From positions 248,001 through 312,000 of the forward strand of contig CAYRES010000001.1 in assembly GCA_964423425.1 (NCBI GenBank): a stretch of 64,000 nt of DNA, in the 5' to 3' direction. This document shows positions 43,140-50,604 of this stretch, piece after piece; the stretch's first letter is position 1, and every line of letters begins with the position of its first letter. This DNA is from CAYRES01 sp964423425 (GTDB lineage Bacteria > Actinomycetota > Thermoleophilia > RBG-16-64-13). The position numbers were made by a program, and so were the translations under genes. The notes below the pieces were generated by a model, which saw only the letters and a program-made list of their open reading frames with translations, was not told the origin of the DNA and searched no databases.

Positions 43140-43179
43140 GTGGCAGGCGGCGCCGTCGTCAGTTCCAGCCGCCTGCCAC
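43140..43179 (+). terminator. Long stem after the minor-pilin operon
   Basis: GTGGCAGGCGG (43140-43150) pairs exactly with CCGCCTGCCAC (43169-43179), loop 18 bases, 55 bases after the preceding stop. No T-run follows. Such stems without a U-tail often mark transcript ends in GC-rich Gram-positive bacteria. Confidence 0.55.
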
Positions 43180-43200
43180 CGTGTGCGCATGCCCTCAGTG

Positions 43201-43206
43201 TATACT
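43201..43206 (+). promoter_or_regulatory. -10 element for a probably leaderless mRNA
   Basis: TATACT lies 6 bases before the A of ATG 43213, so transcription from this box would begin at or next to the start codon. That would give a leaderless transcript, which is common in Actinomycetota. No strong -35 box is seen. Confidence 0.45.
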
Positions 43207-43212
43207 GCAGCC

Positions 43213-43686
43213 ATGGCGCATCATGAGCAGACACGTATGAAGCCCTTACGCAATCGGTTGGAATGCCGGGCCTGCGGGGTCATCTGCGAGCGGGTCGTGT
43301 ATCCGGTGCACTGCCTGCGAAAGGGCTGCAGGTACGTCTACGCCTTTGAGGACGAGGGCGGCTCCGCCTTCTTCGGCTGTGTGGTGAAGGTGTTCTCCTC
43401 CGAACTCGATCTGGCTCCCTATCGGGCCTCCCCTCGATCCGATCCCTACGGAGCCCTGAGGGTGCTGCGGCCTCTTCACGACCACTGCCACGTGCGGGTG
43501 GAGCGCGCCTACGAGTTCCTGTATGAGCGTGATGGGTGCCGTAATCCCACCTTTGGTTGGCAGGCCGTAGAGTTCAGTGTGGAGGCGGTGCGGCTCATCG
43601 TCGAGGGAGTCGACGATGAGCAATCGCAATTCCCACCGGACAAGGACCGACCGGTGCCCGACTCCGCGGGTCCGCACGCGCCCTAG
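43213..43686 (+). CDS. Uncharacterised Cys-rich protein upstream of RNase Z
   Basis: 157 residues, family not recognised. The N-terminal third contains LECRACGVICERVVYPVHCLRKGC, a cluster of five cysteines and one histidine that looks like a metal-binding (zinc-ribbon-like) module, followed by YVYAFEDEGGSAFFGCVVKVF. The rest (LRPLHDHCHVRVERAYEFLYE, FGWQAVEFSVEAVRLIVEG) is a globular alpha/beta domain. ATG 43213 follows a -10 box too closely for a ribosome site, implying leaderless translation; ATG 43237 is an alternative. The stop directly abuts the ATG of rnz. Confidence 0.75.
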   Translation: MAHHEQTRMKPLRNRLECRACGVICERVVYPVHCLRKGCRYVYAFEDEGGSAFFGCVVKVFSSELDLAPYRASPRSDPYGALRVLRPLHDHCHVRVERAYEFLYERDGCRNPTFGWQAVEFSVEAVRLIVEGVDDEQSQFPPDKDRPVPDSAGPHAP

Positions 43687-44694
43687 ATGGATCTGCGCGT
43701 GGTGTTCCTCGGCACGGCAGGGGCCGTGCCCACCGTCGACCGTGGCACGAGCGCCGCACTTCTGGTGCGCGGCGGCGAGCGTCTTCTCTTCGACTGCGGC
43801 GAGGGAACCCAGCGCCAACTCATGCGGTCTGCGGGGCTGTCACGCATCGACAAGATCTTCTTCTCCCACCTGCACGGCGACCATTACCTCGGTCTTCCCG
43901 GCCTCATGAAGACGCTCGGTCTTCAGGGGAGGACGGAACCTCTCGAGCTTTATGGGCCGCGTGGCCTCGAAGAGCTGATGACCGTGGCACAGCGTGTCTT
44001 CGGCCGCCATCAGTACCCGGTGGTGCTTCACGAGGCAAAGCCGGGCATTGTGCTGGAAACCGACGGCTACCGCATGGAAGCGTGGCCCACAGATCACGGA
44101 CCGCCCAGTTTGGCCTGGTGCCTCCATGAGAGTAAGCGGCCGGGTGAGTTCCACCCCGAGCGGGCTCAAGCCTTGGGTCTGGATCCCGGCCCGGCCTTTC
44201 GCCGGCTGCAGATGGGGGAGCCGGTGGTGCTGGAGTCCGGGGTCGTGATCGAGCCAGAACAGGTCATGGACGAACCTCGGCCCGGCCGCAAGCTGGTCTT
44301 CACGGGCGACACGAGGCCCACCGATCACGTGGCCCAATTCGCCCGGGGCGCGACCGTCCTCGTCCACGACTCCACCTTTGCCTCGAGCGAGCTCGAGAGA
44401 GCGCTGGAGACTCGCCATTCCACCTCGGCTGAAGCCGCCGAGGTGGCCGTTCGGGCCGGCGTCGATCTGCTCGTGCTCACCCACGTCAGTTCCCGCCACA
44501 GTCGCCGGGAACTCGTGAGCGAGGCACGGGCGGTATTCCGTCACGCTTTCCTGCCCGACGATCTCGATGAGTTGATCGTGCCTTATCCAGACAAGGGCAC
44601 GCCGTACTTCGTGCGTCCCGCTGAGGGCAGTTGCGGATGTCCGGAGCACGCGCCCGGCCCGACGGAGGCTGATGATTCTGAAGGGGGCGGGTGA
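43687..44694 (+). CDS. rnz: Ribonuclease Z (tRNA 3'-endonuclease)
   Basis: Zinc phosphodiesterase that removes tRNA 3' trailers before CCA addition. The 335-residue protein has the metallo-beta-lactamase motif SHLHGDHYLGLPGL, upstream LLFDCGEGTQRQL, FTGDTRPTDHV and the late HVSSRHSRRE histidine motif, plus the exosite-type insertion around residues 140-200. It is followed by a tRNA gene that lacks an encoded CCA, the type of precursor this enzyme processes. Confidence 0.94.
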   Translation: MDLRVVFLGTAGAVPTVDRGTSAALLVRGGERLLFDCGEGTQRQLMRSAGLSRIDKIFFSHLHGDHYLGLPGLMKTLGLQGRTEPLELYGPRGLEELMTVAQRVFGRHQYPVVLHEAKPGIVLETDGYRMEAWPTDHGPPSLAWCLHESKRPGEFHPERAQALGLDPGPAFRRLQMGEPVVLESGVVIEPEQVMDEPRPGRKLVFTGDTRPTDHVAQFARGATVLVHDSTFASSELERALETRHSTSAEAAEVAVRAGVDLLVLTHVSSRHSRRELVSEARAVFRHAFLPDDLDELIVPYPDKGTPYFVRPAEGSCGCPEHAPGPTEADDSEGGG

Positions 44695-44732
44695 ATCCGG
44701 GGGCGACCTCCTCCAACCGGCTCGCAAGTGGG

Positions 44733-44738
44733 TATAAT
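44733..44738 (+). promoter_or_regulatory. -10 box of the tRNA-Arg gene
   Basis: A perfect TATAAT 15 bases before the mature tRNA 5' end. The -35 region is poor. It implies independent transcription of the tRNA from within the region just after rnz. Confidence 0.55.
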
Positions 44739-44752
44739 AGCCGGGCCTTTAA

Positions 44753-44825
44753 GCCCACGTAGCTCAGGGGATAGAGCACTGGCCTCCGGAGCCAGGTGTC
44801 GCAGGTTCGAATCCTGCCGTGGGTA
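44753..44825 (+). tRNA. tRNA-Arg (anticodon CCG)
   Basis: 73 bases that fold as a standard cloverleaf. The acceptor pairs GCCCACG with CGTGGGT (last pair G-U), the D arm contains TAGCTCAGGGGATAGAGCA, the anticodon stem CTGGC/GCCAG encloses loop CTCCGGA with anticodon CCG reading CGG, and the T arm is GCAGG-TTCGAAT-CCTGC. The discriminator is A and CCA is not encoded, so CCA addition after RNase Z cleavage is expected. Confidence 0.95.
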
Positions 44826-44846
44826 TAGGTTCCGTTGAGCTGCTCG

Positions 44847-45521
44847 TCATCCGCCGAGGCCGAGAGTGGCTTCCACGCCGTCGACTGCGACTCGGGCCTG
44901 CTTCTGCAGCGTGAGGCCGAATTCCCGCGCAAATGCGTGTGTATAGCATGTCTTGACCTCGTCCATGGGGGGCGCGTCCCCAGTCTCGCGGAACACGCTG
45001 GTTTGGCGTAGATCCGGTTCTCCACACGACACGATGAGGTCGAACAGGGAGAGATCGGGATTCACGTTGAGCGAGGTTCCGTGACTGGCCACCCACCGTT
45101 CGCAACGAAGCCCGAGCGAGCCTATCTTGCGGTTGGCGGCGAAGACTCCCGGGCGGCCCTCGTACCTGATGGCGGGTACGCTGTAGTGGGTCAGCACCTC
45201 GATCAGCACCTCCTCGAGACTCCACACGTACGCACGGAGATTCCTTTGTGGGAGAGGCATGATGGGGTAGGCGATGAGCTGGCCGGGAGCATGGAGGGTG
45301 GCGGCGCCTCCGCGTTCCGAGACCACCACAGGTACGGCGGCACATGGGTGGTCGCAGCGCAGGTCGGAGGGGCTACCCCGGGCTCCCAGGGTGATGACGG
45401 GGTGGTGCTCCAACAAGAGCAGCACCCCGGCGAGGTGTCCGGCGATGACTGCGCTACGGAGACGTCTTTGCAGGGCCTGCACCTGCGCATAGGAAGCGAG
45501 GCCCAGATCCAGGACGGGCAT
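44847..45521 (-). CDS. lipB: Octanoyl-[acyl carrier protein]:protein octanoyltransferase
   Basis: Moves octanoate from ACP to lipoyl domains. From ATG 45521 the protein is 224 residues, the family length, beginning MPVLDLGLASYAQVQALQ. It has the signature ERGGAATLHAPGQLIAYP, the catalytic lysine (132) in NRKIGSLGLR and the catalytic cysteine (166) in IVSCGEP. A GGGGAG lies just before this start. A longer frame from 45644 adds about 40 residues of repeated TPSEVG-like hexads and is less likely. No lipA is visible in the window. Confidence 0.9.
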   Translation of the reverse strand: MPVLDLGLASYAQVQALQRRLRSAVIAGHLAGVLLLLEHHPVITLGARGSPSDLRCDHPCAAVPVVVSERGGAATLHAPGQLIAYPIMPLPQRNLRAYVWSLEEVLIEVLTHYSVPAIRYEGRPGVFAANRKIGSLGLRCERWVASHGTSLNVNPDLSLFDLIVSCGEPDLRQTSVFRETGDAPPMDEVKTCYTHAFAREFGLTLQKQARVAVDGVEATLGLGG

Positions 45522-45560
45522 GGGCTCCCCTGCGGTGCATGGAGGCCCTGGTGTCTCCCC

Positions 45561-45614
45561 CTCGGAGGGAGTTCCCACCTCGCAAGGAGTTCCCACCTCG
45601 GAGGGAGTGGCCGC
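45561..45614. repeat. Three 18-bp tandem units upstream of lipB
   Basis: The units begin CTCGGAGGGAGTTCCCAC and CTCGCAAGGAGTTCCCAC, followed by a degenerate third copy; the 15-base core GGAGTTCCCACCTCG occurs at 45568-45582 and 45586-45600. On the lipB strand the frame stays open through them. They lie in the 133-base space between lipB and the upstream lipoprotein gene and may be a repeat in the lipB leader. Confidence 0.65.
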
Positions 45615-45654
45615 GTCGGGGAGGATACTCTCTTCGGTCACCATGGGCGGGGAG

Positions 45655-46500
45655 CTAGAGCAGCTCTTCAGGCAGGGGCGGCTCGAGGGTGGGGTCGGCA
45701 TGCCGCGAGTAGCTGATCGTGGTGTAGGTGTGTCGCACCGATGTCTCACCTCCCGTGACCGGGATTGTCTCCCGATCCAGGCGAATGAGGCGGCCTCGTT
45801 CGTCAATCCAGGCCCAAGAGTGCACGTGAGCGGCCACGGAGACCCCTGTCTCGAGTTGTGCCACCCAGGTGAGTTGGGTGGCCGCCTCCGGCGGCGGCGG
45901 GGGGGCGAAAGCGGGCGGTTCGCCGAAGGCAACAACTGCCTTGGCGGCCGCACCTTCGATGAGGTCGGCCTCAGGAGTGGGGTTCTCCAAAGGTAGATCG
46001 CGGAGGCTTTCGGGAACGGCCGTCGCTGCGTCGGCCCAGTCTGAACCCTCCGTGCGTGCGAGGCGGCGCTCGTCGGACAGGGCCAGGTGAAGAATGGTAT
46101 CCGGTTCGGCTGCGGCCACTATCTCGAAGTATGACCAGGGGCGGCGCACCATCCCGCGTGCCCGCAGTATCTCGACGGGGGTTTCCCCCTCGAGCAACCA
46201 GGTGTCTATGCTGAAGGCGTAGCTCGAGATGTGCACCTGTGTGGTGAGTGCCCGGGACAAGACCCGCCCCATCGCGGAGAGCGTGGAGGGGCTGTTGGCG
46301 ACGGGAGAGGTTGTGGACGTGGATGGACTGGTGCTCGAGGACGTGGCGGGTGTGGAGGGGGAGGAGGCCCCACCGGAGCCGTCACCGTCAGGGCCGCAGC
46401 CACCCACGAGAAGGGTGAGCGCGATGAGCACGGTCATGGAGAGAGCTATACGCGTGGCGAGTGGCACTTGAGCTACTCCTATCGACTGTGAGACACTCAT
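45655..46500 (-). CDS. Secreted lipoprotein of unknown function
   Basis: 281 residues with signal peptide and lipobox LLVGGC|G (about residue 35), a Ser/Thr/Pro-rich low-complexity linker (36-75), and a globular domain starting SYAFSIDTWLLEG. The pattern of a lipid-anchored beta domain with Trp- and Arg-containing strands (WSYFEIVAAAEPDTILHLALSDERR; SWAWIDERGRLIRLD) is reminiscent of LppX/LprG-like or DUF-type actinobacterial lipoproteins, but I cannot assign it. A Pro run sits near residue 205. It may be transcribed with lipB on the minus strand. Confidence 0.78.
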   Translation of the reverse strand: MSVSQSIGVAQVPLATRIALSMTVLIALTLLVGGCGPDGDGSGGASSPSTPATSSSTSPSTSTTSPVANSPSTLSAMGRVLSRALTTQVHISSYAFSIDTWLLEGETPVEILRARGMVRRPWSYFEIVAAAEPDTILHLALSDERRLARTEGSDWADAATAVPESLRDLPLENPTPEADLIEGAAAKAVVAFGEPPAFAPPPPPEAATQLTWVAQLETGVSVAAHVHSWAWIDERGRLIRLDRETIPVTGGETSVRHTYTTISYSRHADPTLEPPLPEELL

Positions 46501-46592
46501 GACCGGTAGAGGGTTGAAGCGCGCCCTCGGAGTCGGGCGCCTGGGTGACGTCGGCCGCGGGCGGACTCGAAGGCGCCGGGTAAGAGGAGCTC

Positions 46593-46814
46593 ATGGTGGC
46601 ACAGAAGTATGATCCGCTCTGGGAATTGGTGGGGCAGAAGGTACCGTTGCAGGGCACGGTCGTGTGTGTCGACTCCCGCTGCCCCAATTGCCACGTCATC
46701 GTGCATGTGGGCGCTGAGCTGGCCCCCGGTGACAAGGTGGAGTGCGGGCTCTGCGGCGAACCGCTTCGGATAACCGGGGACGGCCGCGGGGTCGAGCTGG
46801 ACGACGAGCTGTAG
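46593..46814 (+). CDS. Small zinc-ribbon-like protein
   Basis: 73 residues with two CxxC pairs, CPNC and CGLC (with an extra upstream Cys), separated by about 24 residues, and beta-strand rich throughout. The acidic C-terminus ends ELDDEL. An AGAGGAG ribosome site lies before ATG 46593. No family is recognised; it could be a small RNA- or protein-binding zinc ribbon. It is divergent from the lipoprotein gene, sharing the 92-base intergenic space. Confidence 0.65.
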   Translation: MVAQKYDPLWELVGQKVPLQGTVVCVDSRCPNCHVIVHVGAELAPGDKVECGLCGEPLRITGDGRGVELDDEL

Positions 46815-47015
46815 GTGCTTCCCCCGCCCGGGCGGAGTGTGCCGCCGTTCGTTGCGGCGTGCATATGCCATGGCGTCTGCTCCGAGATAATCCAAGGCAC
46901 CTGGTGGCCGGTGGGCGCCTCGGCACGTTTGTGCGAGATTCACAGTAGCAGACAGTCCGCGCACCCGGCCAGTTCCCTCGTGCCGGGCTGAGCGCCGCGC
47001 GGGCCGCTTGTTTGC

Positions 47016-47024
47016 TGGTAGACT
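47016..47024 (+). promoter_or_regulatory. Extended -10 promoter for the DUF4015 gene
   Basis: TGGTAGACT ends 10 bases before ATG 47035, so the expected transcript leader is only a few bases. No clear -35. The 220 bases between the previous gene and 47035 hold no other feature I can support. Confidence 0.4.
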
Positions 47025-47034
47025 TACACGCACC

Positions 47035-48273
47035 ATGGCTCAAAGCTACCAAGGACGCTATGTTTCCAGTCGGCGCCGGCGCAGGCGTGTTGCTCCGTTC
47101 GCGGCCGTCATCATCCTGTTGGTGAGCGTCGGCGTCTTTGCCGGCGGTTTCGCGCTCTTCTACAACCTGGGTAGCCGTGTGGCGGCGGGGGGAGGCCTTT
47201 TCCCGGGAAGCGGCGACGGGCAGGTGGCGGTGGCTGCCGAACCCGAGCGGGTGACGGAGCGTTACCCCTTCCTTGACGGGCCTAACCTGGAGGGGTTCCG
47301 CGATCGCTCGTACGTTCCGGTGAAAGGCATCTACGTGTCGAGTTGGGCGGCCGGTTCCTCCAAGCGCATGCCGGAGCTGCTGGATCTCTGCGACCGCACG
47401 GAGATCAACGCCATGGTCATCGATGTGAAAGATGACACGGGGTACGTGTGTTACAACTCCAGCGTGGCCCTCTCCAAGGACCTCGGCCTCGAGGAGAACC
47501 GCCTCAAGGATGTTCCCGCCCTCATTCAGACTCTGCGCGACCACAACATCATTCCCATTGCGCGCCTGGTCGCCTTCAAGGATCCCATCCTGGCCGAGAA
47601 GCGTCCCGACTTGGCCGTCATGGACAAGAGCGGTGATATTTGGCGTGACTACAAGGGTTTCCCCTTTACCAACCCCTATAACCGGGAAGTGTGGGATTAC
47701 CTTGTCGATGTCGCCGAGGATGTCGCCGATCTCGGCTTCCGCGAGATCCAGTTCGACTACGTGCGCTTCCCCAGTGACGGCAAGATCTCCGATGCCGTGT
47801 ACCCGGGCAAGAGCGGCACTCATGAGGATGCCATCGCTGCCTTCCTCAACTACGCCCGCGAGCGGCTCGAGAAGAAGGGTGTGTGGGTGTCGGCCGACGT
47901 CTTCGGCCTCACGGTACACGTGAAGGACGACCTCGGCATAGGGCAGAAGATCGAGAAGGTGGCCCTCAACTCCGACATCGTGTGCCCCATGATCTACCCG
48001 TCCCACTACTACTCGGGCGCCTACAACGTGAAGGATCCCAACCGGAGCCCCTATGACATCGTCACCTATGCGACGCTCGATGCATCCCGCCGCCTCGCCG
48101 GCACCGGTGCCATCTACCGGCCCTGGCTGCAGGACTTCAGTCTGGGCGGTGTGCAGTATGGAGTGGCGGAGGTGAAAGCACAGATCAAGGCGGTGGAGGA
48201 GCAGGGCTACCACGAGTGGATACTGTGGGACCCCTCACTGCGCTACACAGAAGGAGCTCTGCGCTCGAACTAG
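47035..48273 (+). CDS. Membrane-anchored putative glycoside hydrolase (DUF4015)
   Basis: 412 residues: a basic N-terminus (SSRRRRRRVAPF), a signal-anchor helix at about residues 20-42, then an extracellular TIM-barrel-like domain with VPVKGIYVSSWAA, INAMVIDVKDDTGYVCY, GFREIQFDYVRFPSDG and VSADVFGLTVH, which are hallmarks of the DUF4015/GH-like family. FDYVRFP is the family active-site strand. The substrate is unknown, with a cell-wall or exopolysaccharide glycan the likely target. The ATG at 47035 follows a -10 box closely. Confidence 0.88.
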   Translation: MAQSYQGRYVSSRRRRRRVAPFAAVIILLVSVGVFAGGFALFYNLGSRVAAGGGLFPGSGDGQVAVAAEPERVTERYPFLDGPNLEGFRDRSYVPVKGIYVSSWAAGSSKRMPELLDLCDRTEINAMVIDVKDDTGYVCYNSSVALSKDLGLEENRLKDVPALIQTLRDHNIIPIARLVAFKDPILAEKRPDLAVMDKSGDIWRDYKGFPFTNPYNREVWDYLVDVAEDVADLGFREIQFDYVRFPSDGKISDAVYPGKSGTHEDAIAAFLNYARERLEKKGVWVSADVFGLTVHVKDDLGIGQKIEKVALNSDIVCPMIYPSHYYSGAYNVKDPNRSPYDIVTYATLDASRRLAGTGAIYRPWLQDFSLGGVQYGVAEVKAQIKAVEEQGYHEWILWDPSLRYTEGALRSN

Positions 48274-48315
48274 GGTGACGGAGTTGGTTGTGGCCTGCCT
48301 GTGTACCCCCGCCCC

Positions 48316-48804
48316 TCAGCCTCTCTGCGGGAGGTCGGTGACCAAGGCCACCTCGTTGCAGTCGGGGAAGTGTACGCAGTGGATGCACTCCTGCCAGATC
48401 TTGTGCGGCAGCTCGGATTTCTCCACGCAGCGGAAGCCCATCTTCGCGAAGAAGTGCGGCACGAAGGTCAGCACGAAGACACTGCCGACGCGGAAGGCTT
48501 CGGCGTCGGAGAGAGCCCAGCGTACCAAGGCCGACCCGACTCCCCGCCCGGAGTGAGCCTCGTCCACCGCCAGGGAGCGGATCTCGGCGAGATCGTCCCA
48601 CATGATGTGAAGGCCCGTGCAGCCTACGACGACGCCGTTCTCTTCGGCGACGACATAGTCACGGAGATGCTCATAGAGGGAGTGTAGTGAGCGGGGCAGC
48701 ATCTGGCCCTTCTTCGCCCAGCCGTTGATGAGCCGCTGTATGTGCGGGACGTCGGCGATGCCGGCCGGACGAAGGCTTACGCCTGGAGACGGTGTCGCGA
48801 TCAG
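48316..48804 (-). CDS. GNAT N-acetyltransferase, short ArgA type, probable CTG start
   Basis: Likely N-acetylglutamate synthase (first step of arginine synthesis). The acetyl-CoA motif is SLAVDEAHSGRGVGSALV, and the C-terminus has the CIHCVHFPDCNEVA motif characteristic of stand-alone ArgA proteins. The first ATG (48702) cuts off the conserved first helix; upstream codons encode LRPAGIADVPHIQRLINGWAKKGQMLPRSL, as in homologues. The frame is closed by TGA at about 48829, and the only start-like codon with a ribosome site is CTG 48804, preceded by AGGTGAGGAG. That gives 162 residues. Confidence 0.85.
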   Translation of the reverse strand: MIATPSPGVSLRPAGIADVPHIQRLINGWAKKGQMLPRSLHSLYEHLRDYVVAEENGVVVGCTGLHIMWDDLAEIRSLAVDEAHSGRGVGSALVRWALSDAEAFRVGSVFVLTFVPHFFAKMGFRCVEKSELPHKIWQECIHCVHFPDCNEVALVTDLPQRG

Positions 48805-48876
48805 TTGGCTCTCCTCACCTTGGGATCGTCATCCACCACCGGTGAAGTGGCGTGCAGTGTCCATTCTACTCTCCGA

Positions 48877-48905
48877 TTGTCTCCGTTGCGGTGCCTCTGT
48901 ACAAT
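48877..48905 (+). promoter_or_regulatory. Sigma-70-type promoter upstream of 49001 and metK
   Basis: TTGTCT (48877-48882), 17 bases, TACAAT (48900-48905). It lies in the divergent region between the acetyltransferase and the small gene at 49001, about 95 bases upstream of the latter. Confidence 0.55.
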
Positions 48906-49000
48906 TGAACGGTCTGCCGTTCTCGTGCAGGGTGACGGTCTTTGGGGCTCGCGACTGCGCGGTCGGCCATGGTCGGGGGTGAAGCGTCGAGGAGGGTGTC

Positions 49001-49315
49001 GTGACGGCCAGGGTGCACACGAATCCGGTGCGGGTGAAGGTGTACACGCACGAGTTCCTTATCACCGGTCTGGTGCATACCAAGCCGGGAGGTTACCGTG
49101 ATCGCGTGTCCGATATCGTGAACGATCCGGGCATACGTTTCTTGGTTCTCACCGACGCGGCCTTCCGTCCCCTCGATGACGAAGGTGCTCCCGCCAGGCG
49201 CTGCAGTACACTCATGGTGCATCTCGATGACATCAGGCTCCTCGTGCCCTTCGAAGACGACGCGGCGAGTGGCGAACCCGGCCCCTTGGGCTCCGATAGC
49301 ATGAAGAAGTGGTAG
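49001..49315 (+). CDS. Small uncharacterised beta-rich protein
   Basis: 104 residues, GTG start with GGAGGG 5 bases upstream. It reads as a compact beta-domain: VRVKVYTHEFLITGLVHTKPGGYRDRVSDIVN, then FLVLTDAAFRPLD, then LMVHLDDIRLLVPFED. This resembles a small domain common in Actinomycetota (possibly DUF6812, from memory, not checked). The order promoter-49001-metK suggests cotranscription, with 33 bases to metK. The function is unknown. Confidence 0.75.
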   Translation: MTARVHTNPVRVKVYTHEFLITGLVHTKPGGYRDRVSDIVNDPGIRFLVLTDAAFRPLDDEGAPARRCSTLMVHLDDIRLLVPFEDDAASGEPGPLGSDSMKKW

Positions 49316-49348
49316 GCGACCAGATTACTCAAGCGAGCGGAGGATTCC

Positions 49349-50560
49349 GTGCCCGGTACCGACTATTTGTTTACCTCTGAGTCTGTCAGTGAAGGCCATC
49401 CCGACAAGATGGCCGACCAGATCTCCGACGCCGTCGTCGACGCCGTTCTCAGCGACGACGACAAGGGGAGAGTGGCCTGCGAGACTCTTCTCACCAATGG
49501 TCTCGTGGTCGTCTCAGGTGAGATCACGACGACCACGTACATCGACATCCCGGGCATCGTGCGGTCCACGATCGAACGCATCGGCTATACACGGGCGAAG
49601 TTCGGGTTCGACTGCGAGACGTGTGGCGTGCTCACCTCCATTCACGAGCAATCACCCGACATCGCTCAGGGAGTCGAGCGTGCCTATGAGAAGCGTCATG
49701 ACACCGACGACGACGACCTCCTTGACCAACAGGGAGCCGGTGACCAAGGCATGATGTTCGGCTATGCCTGCACCGATACCCCCGAGCTGATGCCGCTGCC
49801 CATCCAGATGGCTCACCGGCTGGTCCACCGGGCGAGCGAGGCGCGCAAGGGCGATCTCATGCCCTATCTGCGCCCCGACGGCAAGAGCCAGGTCACGGTG
49901 CGTTACCGTAACGGCAGACCGGAGTTCATCACGGCCATCGTCGTATCTTTCCAGCACAAGGACGGCATAGATATCGATATGCTGATGAAGCCGGACCTCA
50001 TCGAGCACGTCATCAAGCCGGTGTTGCCCGAAGGCATGTACGACCCCAACTTCGTGCAGACCACACTCTACGTCAATCCTACCGGCAAGTTTGTCGTCGG
50101 TGGCCCCATGGGGGATACCGGTCTCACCGGCCGCAAGATCATCGTCGACAGCTATGGCGGGTTCGGACGCCACGGCGGGGGCGCCTTCAGCGGCAAAGAC
50201 CCGTCGAAAGTCGACCGTTCCGCGGCTTATGCCGCCCGCTACGTGGCGAAGAACATCGTGGCCGCCGGCCTGGCTGAGCGCTGCGAGGCACAGCTCGCCT
50301 ACGCCATCGGTGTGGCGCACCCGGTGAGTGTCATGGTCGACTGCTTCGGTACCAATACGGTCGACGAAGCCCTCATCCAGAAGCTGGTGGGTGTGCACTT
50401 CGATCTGCGGCCGGCCGCCATCATACGCGATCTCGATCTGCTGCGGCCCATCTACGAGAAGACGGCTGCCTACGGTCATTTCGGACGCGATGACCACGAT
50501 TTCACGTGGGAACGAACCGACAAGGCGTCTGTGCTGCGGAAGGAAGCGGGCCTGGCATAG
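49349..50560 (+). CDS. metK: S-adenosylmethionine synthetase
   Basis: Makes SAM, the cofactor used by RimO and MiaB here, from ATP and methionine. The 403-residue protein has TSESVSEGHPDKMADQISDA, the ATP motif GAGDQGMMFGYA, and GGGAFSGKDPSKVDRSAAY. The GTG start has GCGGAGGA upstream. priA begins 44 bases after its stop. Confidence 0.97.
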   Translation: MPGTDYLFTSESVSEGHPDKMADQISDAVVDAVLSDDDKGRVACETLLTNGLVVVSGEITTTTYIDIPGIVRSTIERIGYTRAKFGFDCETCGVLTSIHEQSPDIAQGVERAYEKRHDTDDDDLLDQQGAGDQGMMFGYACTDTPELMPLPIQMAHRLVHRASEARKGDLMPYLRPDGKSQVTVRYRNGRPEFITAIVVSFQHKDGIDIDMLMKPDLIEHVIKPVLPEGMYDPNFVQTTLYVNPTGKFVVGGPMGDTGLTGRKIIVDSYGGFGRHGGGAFSGKDPSKVDRSAAYAARYVAKNIVAAGLAERCEAQLAYAIGVAHPVSVMVDCFGTNTVDEALIQKLVGVHFDLRPAAIIRDLDLLRPIYEKTAAYGHFGRDDHDFTWERTDKASVLRKEAGLA

Positions 50561-50604
50561 GCACAGGCGGCTCAAGGGGGCACCCGGGCCCACCCATCCT
50601 CCGG

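Noticed and set aside
46696..48213. A 505-codon minus-strand frame
   Set aside because: It is antisense to the small zinc-ribbon gene and the DUF4015 gene, which have good family motifs; no domain in the antisense product.
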